From positions 1 to 6,054 of the forward strand of contig JAWXCH010000332.1 of NCBI GenBank assembly GCA_034440595.1: a stretch of DNA of 6,054 nt, given 5' to 3'. This document shows, piece by piece, positions 1 to 5,582 of the stretch; the first letter of the stretch is position 1, and each line of letters opens with the position of its first letter. The notes beneath the pieces are model-generated. The model saw nothing but the letters and a program-made list of their open reading frames with translations. It did not search any database and was not told the origin of the DNA. The position numbers and the translations under genes were made by a program. The DNA comes from JAWXCH01 sp034440595 (lineage in GTDB: Bacteria; Planctomycetota; Planctomycetia; Pirellulales; JALHPA01).

Positions 1-1
1 A

Positions 2-2152
2 GGTGTCGGAACTGGTGTTAAGGAAGTATTGCGACTGGTTCAAGAAGATCCAACCGGCCCTTTCCAACAGGTCCGCGGGCTGCTGGCCGATCTCCTCCGA
101 GTGAATGTCGAGTCGGCAGCGTTGATTGAAGTTGCGCTAGGAGACAAAGCCCAGCACTTGGTCGTTGCCCCTGGCGATCAACTACTGAACCATTTGGCCA
201 CCGAACAGTCGAAATGGCAAGGCCGAGTCGGTTTTCTGCCGCTGGATATGCCTGCTGTACAGCATGACTCGGAAGACCTGAGCGACCATCCGGGCGTGTT
301 GGGGCGCGCGGACCAATTTGTCGAGTCAGAACCAGAACTCAAATCGCTTGTCGAGCGATTGCTCGGTCGGACGTGGATTGTCGATTCGCTAGCAACGGCG
401 ATCGCGCTGTCGCGCGATGCCGCAGACACAGTGTCCTTTGTCACCCCCACCGGCGAGTTAGTAGCCGCCGACGGTACGATCACCGTCGGCCCGCGCCACA
501 CCTCAACTGGACTGATCTCCCGGCGTAGCGAGCTTCGCGCCCTGCGATTGCGAATTGAAGAGTGGGAAAGAAAAGTTGCTGAAGTCGATCTGATCACGAC
601 CGATTTGGAAAGTCAGGTCAGTCAGCGTGACGAACGCGTGACCACCTTGGCCACCGCACACCAGACCGCTGCGGACGAGTTGTCCGAACTCAAGATGCGC
701 CTGAATGTGGCCGAGCAACGTCAATCACAGCTTGAGAGTCAATACCAACAAACAACCGACGATGCCCGCTCGGCCACCGATCAGTGCCAGGCGGTCATTC
801 AAACGCGAACAATCACGCGCGGAAAACTGGAGCAAATCCAAAGCGGCCTGACACAGACCGAAGCCCGCATGCAGGAAAACTCGCGCCGCATCGACCAGCT
901 CGACGCCTCTCGACAGACTCGCAGCCGCGAATCGATGGGGGTCAAACTGGAACTGGCCCGGTGCGATCAGCAGTTGGACCACCTGCGCGGGGAAATCCGC
1001 CGCTTTGAGCAAGAGCAAGCCGAACGGCATCGCGGGCTGCACGAGGGGACCGAACTACTGGCCACAACGCTCGAACGCGCCACTGAGGCCGAGTTTCGCA
1101 TCCTGGCCGCCGAATCGGAACTGGCCGAACTCTACCTCAAACACGAATCGCTAGCACGCGAGTCTGGCCAATTTGCCGTCGAACGCGAGTCCCTACGGGC
1201 ACAAAAAGTAGTAGCCCATGCCGAGATTCAAAAACTCCGCGGTAGGATTCGCAAACTCGAAGACAAGATCCACAAGAAGCAGCTAGCGGCCGAAGGGATC
1301 CGGCACGAGCGAACGACGTTGGAAGACCGCCTGCGCGAGGATTACAACATCGAGCTAAGCCAGCTAACCGAGGCCGGTTCTGCCGAACAGCAGACCGAGC
1401 GACTGTCGATCGAGGCCGAGATTGCCGACCTGCGGCGCAAGCTGACGAACATCGGTGGCGTTAACTTGGAGAGTTTGCAGGAGGCGGATGAGCTGGAGAG
1501 TCGCTTTGATACGCTCTCTTCCCAGCTTCAAGACCTGACAAAAGCTCGCCACGAGTTGGAGCAGATCATCGGCAAAATCAACGCCGACAGCCGCCGGTTG
1601 TTTGCCGAGACACTGGAAACGGTCAAGGAGCACTTTCAGGTCCTGTTCCGCAAGTTGTTCGGTGGTGGCCGAGCCGACATCATCTTGGAAGAAGGGATCG
1701 ACATCCTGGATAGCGGCATCGAGATCGTTGCCCGTCCTCCTGGCAAGGAACCGCGGAATATCTCGCTGCTGAGCGGTGGCGAAAAAACCATGACCTGCGT
1801 CGCCTTGCTATTAGCTATCTTTCGCAGTCGACCTAGTCCCTTCTGTGTGCTGGACGAAGTCGACGCCGCCTTGGATGAGGCGAACATCGAGCGGTTTGTT
1901 TCCGTATTGAATGAGTTCCTGGTGCTCACCCAGTTCATCGTTGTGACTCACAGCAAGAAGACGATGGCCTGTGCCAACACACTGTATGGTGTCACCATGC
2001 AAGAGTCGGGAATCTCCAAGCGGGTTTCCGTACGATTCGAAGACGTCAGCGAAGATGGCCACATCCATCACTCTGCCGTCGAGCGCGAGGCAGCACTGGA
2101 GGCTAGCAATTCCGCCGCTGAAGAGTCCACGCCGGAAGAAAACGCCGCCTGA
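2..2152 (+). CDS. smc: Chromosome segregation protein SMC, C-terminal part (5' end outside window)
   Basis: SMC forms ATP-driven ring dimers on DNA and, with ScpA/ScpB, compacts and separates replicated chromosomes in the nucleoid. The frame is open from base 2 with no start needed; numbering the codon at 29 as residue 1, the order is hinge (about 1-160, with GRVGFLPLD at 65-73), a long coiled coil rich in E, R, L and Q (about 165-510), then the C-terminal ATPase lobe. That lobe shows GGGRADI (545-551), the ABC signature LSGGE (581-585), Walker B ending in LDE (608-610) with D-loop ALDE (614-617), and the switch histidine in VVTH (H641). The Walker A half must lie upstream. Full SMC proteins have about 1,150-1,200 residues, so roughly 60% is visible. 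The tail after 680 is acidic and low-complexity. After the signature it reads KTMTCVALLLAIF, where many bacteria have KALTALALLFAI. The family call is very secure; RecN or SbcC would not have this hinge. Confidence 0.97.
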   Translation, partial: GVGTGVKEVLRLVQEDPTGPFQQVRGLLADLLRVNVESAALIEVALGDKAQHLVVAPGDQLLNHLATEQSKWQGRVGFLPLDMPAVQHDSEDLSDHPGVLGRADQFVESEPELKSLVERLLGRTWIVDSLATAIALSRDAADTVSFVTPTGELVAADGTITVGPRHTSTGLISRRSELRALRLRIEEWERKVAEVDLITTDLESQVSQRDERVTTLATAHQTAADELSELKMRLNVAEQRQSQLESQYQQTTDDARSATDQCQAVIQTRTITRGKLEQIQSGLTQTEARMQENSRRIDQLDASRQTRSRESMGVKLELARCDQQLDHLRGEIRRFEQEQAERHRGLHEGTELLATTLERATEAEFRILAAESELAELYLKHESLARESGQFAVERESLRAQKVVAHAEIQKLRGRIRKLEDKIHKKQLAAEGIRHERTTLEDRLREDYNIELSQLTEAGSAEQQTERLSIEAEIADLRRKLTNIGGVNLESLQEADELESRFDTLSSQLQDLTKARHELEQIIGKINADSRRLFAETLETVKEHFQVLFRKLFGGGRADIILEEGIDILDSGIEIVARPPGKEPRNISLLSGGEKTMTCVALLLAIFRSRPSPFCVLDEVDAALDEANIERFVSVLNEFLVLTQFIVVTHSKKTMACANTLYGVTMQESGISKRVSVRFEDVSEDGHIHHSAVEREAALEASNSAAEESTPEENAA

Positions 2153-2166
2153 ATTAGCTGCGGCCC

Positions 2167-2204
2167 TGTCACTGCAAGCCTCCCTTCGGCAGGCTTGCAC
2201 TTGA
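2167..2204 (+). terminator. Hairpin after smc, possible terminator without a T-run
   Basis: TGCAAGCCT (2173-2181) pairs perfectly with AGGCTTGCA (2191-2199) across a 9-base loop. Beyond a small bulge, GTCA (2168-2171) can pair with TGAC (2202-2205), lengthening the stem. It begins about 15 bases after the smc stop codon, where a terminator is expected. No T-tract follows, so it could instead be an mRNA-stabilising 3' hairpin, and a small ACTTG/CAAGT palindrome (2199-2210) overlaps its right edge. Confidence 0.5.
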
Positions 2205-2644
2205 CCAAGTTGCCCCTCACCAATTCCACACCGGGCCGTTTGTGATTAGGTTCTCGTGCGACAAGTAATTTTTCCTGAAAGTTGCCTGACACTCGCCAGG
2301 ACTACCTGAATTGCCTAGAGATTTGTACCGACTTGCTCAAAGCCTTATCCTCCCTTCCGCATCTACCACGTCTTACCATTGGAATCTCTGGCAAGATCGA
2401 TACCGCCGTTGCAATTGGCGAATCTTTCTAAAGAAGCGGCATGCTTTGAAACGAAAACTATCTCTGGAAGGCTTGTGCTGAAAAAGGCAATGGATCACTC
2501 CAAAGCACGATTCAGCAGAGCTGCAGGGGGGAACCTGCCACCAGAGGCCTTGTGCCTTCAACGGTTTGTCGGCCACGCCGGACGCCAGACCATCTGCTTG
2601 CTCTTCCACCCGGTACTTCCACGCCGGTTGTAGGGAAGGTATGG

Positions 2645-2704
2645 GGCGAAACATCCGAATCATGCTGGTTAACCACCCGGTTCACCATTTTACGGATTTT
2701 CGCC
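2645..2704. repeat. Interrupted long-range inverted repeat (possible RNA stem)
   Basis: GGCGAAA (2645-2651) pairs with TTTCGCC (2698-2704), and after a 2x1 internal loop TCCG (2654-2657) pairs with CGGA (2693-2696). That gives 11 pairs enclosing about 35 bases, inside which TGGTTAACCA (2666-2675) is itself a perfect palindrome. The pairing is read directly; a function as structured RNA or protein-binding site is inference. Such a stem could also occur by chance in a region this long. Confidence 0.35.
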
Positions 2705-2802
2705 TACTTCCGGATGCCCGGTTTGCCGATGTGATTATTAGAGGCGCGGGTCAGAGGGAACTGAGCCACTGCCCAAGAGAAGCGAATATTGAAAGCCCCT
2801 AT

Positions 2803-2869
2803 CCAAGGTTTGCAGATGCTGGCCCCGCAGCCAGCCCCAAGGAGTCGACCCCTCCAAGGAAGTTTGCAG
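2803..2869 (+). repeat. Spaced direct repeat CCAAGG..TTTGCAG upstream of the HTH gene
   Basis: CCAAGGTTTGCAG at 2803-2815 recurs as CCAAGG-AAG-TTTGCAG at 2854-2869, with three extra bases. A third CCAAGG is at 2837-2842 between them. The pair lies about 85-150 bases before the start of the BldC-like regulator. BldC proteins are known to bind head-to-tail direct repeats, so an autoregulatory site is conceivable, but the link is inference. Confidence 0.3.
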
Positions 2870-2941
2870 GCAATGGGGCTAGAAGGCGACGTTCTGAGCT
2901 GAGTATCAGGACGCGCTAGGTCCAAACATAATGAGCGTAAT

Positions 2942-2947
2942 GGAGAG
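2942..2947 (+). promoter_or_regulatory. Ribosome binding site of the HTH-receiver gene
   Basis: GGAGAG lies six bases before the ATG at 2954. It sits inside a possible 8-codon frame (2931-2957) whose TGA overlaps that ATG. It fixes the start, since the domain begins within the first four residues. Confidence 0.7.
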
Positions 2948-2953
2948 CCTCCG

Positions 2954-3526
2954 ATGAAGGTCTTCACAACTGGACAGGTCGCTAAGATCTGTAAAGTGGC
3001 CCCGCGTACAGTTAGTAAATGGTTTGATTCAGGCCGCTTGCGCGGATATCGAATTCCTGGTTCCCAGGATCGACGTATCCCGCGAGAGTACCTGATTAAG
3101 TTCCTTAAGGAACATGGAATGCCCTTGGGCGATTTAGAAGATGAAGCGATGGCCAAGGTGTTGGTTGTCGGTCAGGACCAGGTTCTGATCGAAAACCTTA
3201 AACGACACCTGCCCGTCGAAAAGTCCTTTAAGATCGCTGTCGCAGCCAGTGGATTCGAAGCCGGTATTCAGGCTGAGAGTTTTCACCCAGACTGCATCAT
3301 TGCTGACTTCTCGATCGGTAAGGTCGAGGCGTTGCAAATTTGCCAAAACTTGCGTCGCAACCCCGAGTATGGTGACACGATTTTGATCGCTCTGTTGCCA
3401 GATGATGGCAGCTCGATCAGCTTTGATCGTTCCACCATCAACGAGACGTTCAAGAAGCCATTCGACGCAGCATTGCTCGCCGAACGCCTCAAGACGCTCA
3501 TCGGTGCACGCAAAGAGCTTGTGTAA
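2954..3526 (+). CDS. BldC/excisionase-type HTH protein fused to a degenerate CheY-like receiver
   Basis: Probable cytoplasmic DNA-binding regulator of 190 aa. Residues 4-55 are a MerR-superfamily (BldC/excisionase-like) winged helix-turn-helix: TTGQVAKICKVAPRTVSKWF, then the wing GRLRGYRIPGSQDRRIPREYL. Residues 67-185 read as a receiver fold: VLVVGQD (69-75), D118 in IIADFS at the phospho-acceptor position, and K168 in FKKPF at the conserved lysine. The usual acidic pair is G73-Q74 and the usual Thr/Ser after strand 4 appears to be Leu, so Mg-dependent phosphorylation may be lost; the domain may instead bind a partner or dimerise. The start is supported by GGAGAG (2942-2947) six bases upstream and by the HTH starting at once. 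The gene stands alone, with no histidine kinase in view, and ends at a strong terminator. Its target genes cannot be read from the sequence. Confidence 0.93.
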   Translation: MKVFTTGQVAKICKVAPRTVSKWFDSGRLRGYRIPGSQDRRIPREYLIKFLKEHGMPLGDLEDEAMAKVLVVGQDQVLIENLKRHLPVEKSFKIAVAASGFEAGIQAESFHPDCIIADFSIGKVEALQICQNLRRNPEYGDTILIALLPDDGSSISFDRSTINETFKKPFDAALLAERLKTLIGARKELV

Positions 3527-3639
3527 CTGAACATGCCAGGGGCAACTGGCTTGCAATCTGATTGATCCAACGCCTCCTCGGCATGGGAACTTCAGGCTTG
3601 CAAACACCAACTGGCCATCAGCTTCGCCGAGAATATATC

Positions 3640-3673
3640 AACCCTCGTGGATTGACCCCCACGAGGGTTTTTT
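3640..3673 (+). terminator. Intrinsic terminator of the HTH-receiver gene
   Basis: AACCCTCGTGG (3640-3650) pairs perfectly with CCACGAGGGTT (3659-3669), an 11-bp stem with an 8-base loop, and six T residues run from 3668 to 3673. It is about 115 bases past the stop of the + strand gene. It points away from that gene and would isolate it from the convergent gene on the other strand. Confidence 0.92.
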
Positions 3674-3678
3674 CGTTG

Positions 3679-3704
3679 CGCAAACGTCGTAGGCACGGTC
3701 CCCG
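3679..3704. repeat. Dispersed repeat copy 1 (GTAGGCACGGTCCCCG type)
   Basis: This 26-bp block matches 4961-4986 at 25 of 26 positions, differing only at 3688 (C) versus 4970 (A), in the same orientation. It contains GTAGGCACGGTCCCCG. The implied palindrome GGCACGG-TCC-CCGTGCC is damaged on its right side here (CCGCG). It starts six bases after the terminator T-run. Both copies are intergenic, which suggests a REP-like family. Confidence 0.75.
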
Positions 3705-3711
3705 CGCGCTT

Positions 3712-3740
3712 CCGTCATTCCCGCGCAGGCGGGAATCCAG
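3712..3740. repeat. dRS3-like palindromic repeat
   Basis: ATTCCC (3717-3722), eight bases, GGGAAT (3731-3736) fits exactly the ATTCCC-N8-GGGAAT form of the Neisseria dRS3 repeat. The flanks (CCGTC before, CCAG after) resemble the dispersed copies seen in many other bacterial genomes. The inner bases also pair partly (CCGC/GCGG). It lies in non-coding DNA between two other repeat-like blocks. Spread by a REP-associated transposase is possible but none is visible here. Confidence 0.75.
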
Positions 3741-3800
3741 CCGCCGAAATAGTGTCCATAAATCGCGTGACCTGCTCGCACACGATGGCCCAACGTTACT

Positions 3801-3849
3801 CTAGGTGCTCTTTCACGGAGTGAAAGGCAACTGTGGGGCACTGCTGCCC
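3801..3849 (-). repeat. Two small hairpins directly after the epimerase-like gene (repeat and/or terminator)
   Basis: GGGCA (3836-3840) pairs with TGCCC (3845-3849), immediately past the stop codon of the minus-strand gene. CTTTCAC (3810-3816) pairs with GTGAAAG (3820-3826) around GGA. The second, with its flanks, resembles a CTTTCGC-GGA-GCGAAAG repeat that I recall from planctomycete intergenic DNA. Neither is followed by a T-run on the minus strand, so a terminator role is uncertain. Confidence 0.5.
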
Positions 3850-4776
3850 TCAAGCAAACGCCTCGCGTAGTTGCTTCATGTATCGCGGGCACTCTATACG
3901 TGGATCGGGCGATTCTTCATACTCCAGCACGACATAGCCTCGATAGCCACTCTCCTTCAAGATGCCGGCGAGACGTTTGAAATCACTCGGCACCTTTCGC
4001 TTTCCTCCATCATATTTGATGAGGACTTTGACCTGCACATTCAGCGCGTAAGGGGCAATTTGCCGCAGGTCTCCGTACGCATCGTTGCCATGAAAATTAC
4101 CGCTGTCCAGATTCACACCGAACCACGGACTCTTTACATCATGCACCAGCTTGAGCATCCCCTGCGCCGTGGCAGTCAGGCCACCGTGGTTCTCCAGCGC
4201 CAGATAAACGCCGTGCTTGCCGGCGTACTCACAGCATTCTTCCATCCCCTGCACGGCCAGCTTGTGGGCCGCGGCAACATCCTGACCTGGCCCAGCATTG
4301 CCCGAAAAGATCCGAATCACCGGGGCACCCAGCACCGCGGCGCGCTCGATCCACCGTTTGGCATTGGCGATCTGCTTGTCCCGTTCTTCCCCCGGCGGCA
4401 AGCAGAAGTTATTGCCGATGGCTGTGCCCGAGACATCCAGCCCGAGCCGGAAGCACTCTGCTTTTAGCTTTCGCAAATCGTCGTCGCTGACATCCGGTGC
4501 AAAGTAGTACGAGGTTAGTTCGGTGCCATCGAGCTGCATCGCCGCGCAGTCTTTGACAAAGTCCGACAAGGTCAACTCGGCAGCCTGGCCGGGCTTAGCC
4601 TTGAGCAGACTGCGATAGCTATACGCCGCCAGACTGAACTTGAACTTCGGCGGACCAGGCCGCTGGATCGGTTCGATGGCGCTGGCAGTTGGCAGCAGGC
4701 CACTGACTCCGATGGTCGAGGCGGCAAGTAGCGTTGCCCCTGCGCATATAAATTCGCGACGATGAAGCCTGTTCAT
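3850..4776 (-). CDS. Tat-exported sugar phosphate isomerase/epimerase family protein (xylose isomerase-like TIM barrel)
   Basis: This 308-aa protein belongs to the AP-endonuclease-2/xylose isomerase-like TIM barrel family, whose members isomerise or epimerise sugars and related polyols with a divalent metal. The N-terminus is a twin-arginine signal, RREFICAGATLLAAS at 6-20, with a likely cut after TASA (30-33), so the enzyme is probably exported folded to the periplasm. Metal- or substrate-site candidates are E86 (DGTEL), E195 (LALENHGG), D224 (GVNLDSGNF) and E285 (VVLEYE). Where relatives often have a histidine before the lysine, this one has Q248 (VQVK). The start is supported by AGGA (4785-4788 on the complementary strand) eight bases upstream and by the Tat motif at once following. 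It is a single gene, convergent with the HTH gene; no sugar transporter or dehydrogenase neighbour hints at the substrate, which I cannot name. Confidence 0.95.
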   Translation of the reverse strand: MNRLHRREFICAGATLLAASTIGVSGLLPTASAIEPIQRPGPPKFKFSLAAYSYRSLLKAKPGQAAELTLSDFVKDCAAMQLDGTELTSYYFAPDVSDDDLRKLKAECFRLGLDVSGTAIGNNFCLPPGEERDKQIANAKRWIERAAVLGAPVIRIFSGNAGPGQDVAAAHKLAVQGMEECCEYAGKHGVYLALENHGGLTATAQGMLKLVHDVKSPWFGVNLDSGNFHGNDAYGDLRQIAPYALNVQVKVLIKYDGGKRKVPSDFKRLAGILKESGYRGYVVLEYEESPDPRIECPRYMKQLREAFA

Positions 4777-4784
4777 GGCGGGGA

Positions 4785-4788
4785 TCCT
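4785..4788 (-). promoter_or_regulatory. Ribosome binding site of the Tat-exported TIM-barrel gene
   Basis: On the minus strand AGGA precedes the ATG at 4776 by eight bases. This supports the start that places RR at residues 6-7, as Tat signals require. Confidence 0.6.
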
Positions 4789-4960
4789 GAGGCGGAGAAC
4801 AATTAAGTACCTTCCAATGATAACCTAGGCAGTTGTGTGGTTATAGGGATGCTGGTGGCGGCTGGGGCCAGTTCTGTGTTTTGGCAACTTGGTTGTTTGG
4901 TGCGTTGTGTACGTTGCGCGCGTCTGTGTTTTTGTTTTTTTGGTGATCCATCGTCTTTCC

Positions 4961-4986
4961 CGCAAACGTAGTAGGCACGGTCCCCG
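4961..4986. repeat. Dispersed repeat copy 2 (GTAGGCACGGTCCCCG type)
   Basis: Second copy of the block at 3679-3704, one mismatch in 26. Here the palindrome is better kept: CACGG (4976-4980) pairs with CCGTG (4984-4988) around TCC, with one mismatch and one more pair outside. The two copies flank the minus-strand TIM-barrel gene at a distance of about 1.28 kb, in direct orientation. Confidence 0.75.
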
Positions 4987-5196
4987 TGGCGTTAAACAAA
5001 TCTTGTAGGGGACGTGAAACGCACCACACACCACGCTGGAGGTAGCGCAACCAATACGCCCCAGCATATGAACGCTGGTTGGGAACTAATCGACCGGTGC
5101 GTGGAACGTACCATGAACCGCCAAAAACGGTTGAACGAAGTTAGCCGCGACGCGCCAGCGGAGCGCGAGAACCAAGCTCGACGCCATTCCCATTTC

Positions 5197-5254
5197 ACCT
5201 CTCCCGCTCGCGGGAGAGGTCGTCGCCCCAGCGACGGGTGAGGGCCGTTTTTTT
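5197..5254 (+). repeat. Double-hairpin repeat element with T-run (REP-like, terminator-like)
   Basis: ACCTCTCCCG (5197-5206) pairs perfectly with CGGGAGAGGT (5211-5220). Directly after, CGTCGC (5221-5226) pairs with GCGACG (5231-5236) around CCCA. Then GGTGAGGG and seven T residues (5248-5254) follow. The CTCTCCC..GGGAGAGG..GGTGAGGG plan is one I recall from dispersed repeats in many GC-rich genomes. The T-run gives it the look of a terminator, but no plus-strand gene lies upstream to be terminated. Confidence 0.7.
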
Positions 5255-5320
5255 CTCCTGCTCACCTGCTCTACTCTCTCGCGCAGCGCGGTGCAGTCCA
5301 CCCTTCATCGCGGTGCTGGT

Positions 5321-5348
5321 GATTCGAGCGTTTTTAAGCGCGCGAATC
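5321..5348. repeat. Imperfect hairpin GATTCG-A-GCG / GCG-G-CGAATC type
   Basis: GATTCG (5321-5326) pairs with CGAATC (5343-5348); past one A/G mismatch GCG (5328-5330) pairs with a GC-matched CGC (5339-5341). The loop is T/A-rich. It is read directly; role unknown. Confidence 0.4.
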
Positions 5349-5523
5349 TTGAGTTCAGCCTAGCAGAGGTGGTGGCTTTTTTTCAAGCGCGGAGAGGAGG
5401 CGATATTTGGTGGGTAGACTGGTGGGAAAGTAGGCTTGGTTTTGGTGTTGACGTGATTATGAGAGGTAGGGAGCGGTGCAACGCTATTGATCAATTGTTA
5501 ACAGTCATTCATCATCAATCATT

Positions 5524-5541
5524 TGACAAGTGATATTGTCA
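5524..5541. promoter_or_regulatory. Operator-like palindrome TGACAA-N6-TTGTCA
   Basis: A perfect 6+6 inverted repeat with a six-base spacer, about 93 bases upstream of the small membrane protein gene. The surrounding A/T-rich stretch also has TTGATCAA (5487-5494) and GTTAAC (5497-5502). A consensus -35 hexamer TTGACA (5523-5528) overlaps the left arm, but no acceptable -10 lies 16-18 bases on. A dimeric repressor site is plausible; no regulator is named. Confidence 0.4.
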
Positions 5542-5559
5542 GACGGAACCCGAAGAAAA

Positions 5560-5582
5560 CACTGCTGGGCATGCCAGCAGTG
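5560..5582. repeat. Perfect 9-bp hairpin CACTGCTGG / CCAGCAGTG
   Basis: CACTGCTGG (5560-5568) and CCAGCAGTG (5574-5582) pair without mismatch around GCATG. With the following ACACCCGG it resembles a dispersed CCAGCAGTGGCACCC-type repeat that I recall from planctomycete intergenic DNA; that family membership is from memory. It lies about 50 bases before the start of the next gene, so if transcribed it would fold in the 5' leader. Confidence 0.6.

Larger units (their letters stand above)
2153..2953. other. Gene-free interval between smc and the HTH-receiver gene, with several inverted repeats
   Basis: About 800 bp without a convincing protein gene. Open frames on both strands are short, show no family motif and mostly lack a spaced Shine-Dalgarno. 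What it does hold: a hairpin just after smc (2167-2204), an interrupted inverted repeat (2645-2704), a GCTGGC/GCCAGC hairpin (2818-2835), and a spaced direct repeat (2803-2869). I saw no tRNA, no 4.5S/SRP motif, and no GAGGAAAGTCC-type RNase P block. An untranslated RNA or a long 5' leader of the gene at 2954 is possible but not shown. Confidence 0.6.

Noticed and set aside
2566..2919. Plus-strand open frame of 117 codons in the gap after smc
   Set aside because: It needs a TTG start, has no spaced Shine-Dalgarno, no recognisable motif, and turns into low-complexity Pro/Arg-rich sequence. The inner ATG at 2641 is abutted by GGGAAGG with no usable spacing.
2904..2932. Sigma-70 promoter with CATAAT before the HTH gene
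   Set aside because: The hexamer 17 bases upstream is TATCAG, a poor -35, so I did not call it.
2704..3156. Minus-strand open frame of 150 codons over the start of the HTH gene
   Set aside because: It is antisense to a well-supported HTH domain, and its sequence shows no domain.
3638..3892. Minus-strand open frame of 84 codons with LSLRERA and GWIPACAGMTE
   Set aside because: These peptides are the translations of palindromic repeats and not of a gene; it also overlaps the TIM-barrel C-terminus.
3871..4467. Plus-strand open frame of 198 codons
   Set aside because: It lies fully antisense to the TIM-barrel gene, which has a Tat signal, RBS and conserved motifs.
3640..4990. CRISPR array or transposon ends suggested by repeated blocks
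   Set aside because: Only two copies 1.28 kb apart, no regular spacers, no transposase and no target-site duplication that I could see.
4825..5067. Minus-strand open frame rich in Thr, His, Gln and Lys
   Set aside because: The composition is only the C/A-rich complement of the G/T-skewed tract and includes repeat copy 2.
5086..5301. Minus-strand open frame with SPASGRGE
   Set aside because: It is a translation of the double-hairpin repeat.
5291..5533. Plus-strand open frame of 80 codons starting near GCGCAGCGCG
   Set aside because: No RBS, no motif, and it runs across a hairpin and palindromes; composition is unlike the real genes here.
5523..5551. Sigma-70 promoter beginning with TTGACA
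   Set aside because: The -35 hexamer is perfect but positions 16-18 bases on read GGAACCC-like sequence, not a -10 box; the hexamer is better explained as part of the palindrome.
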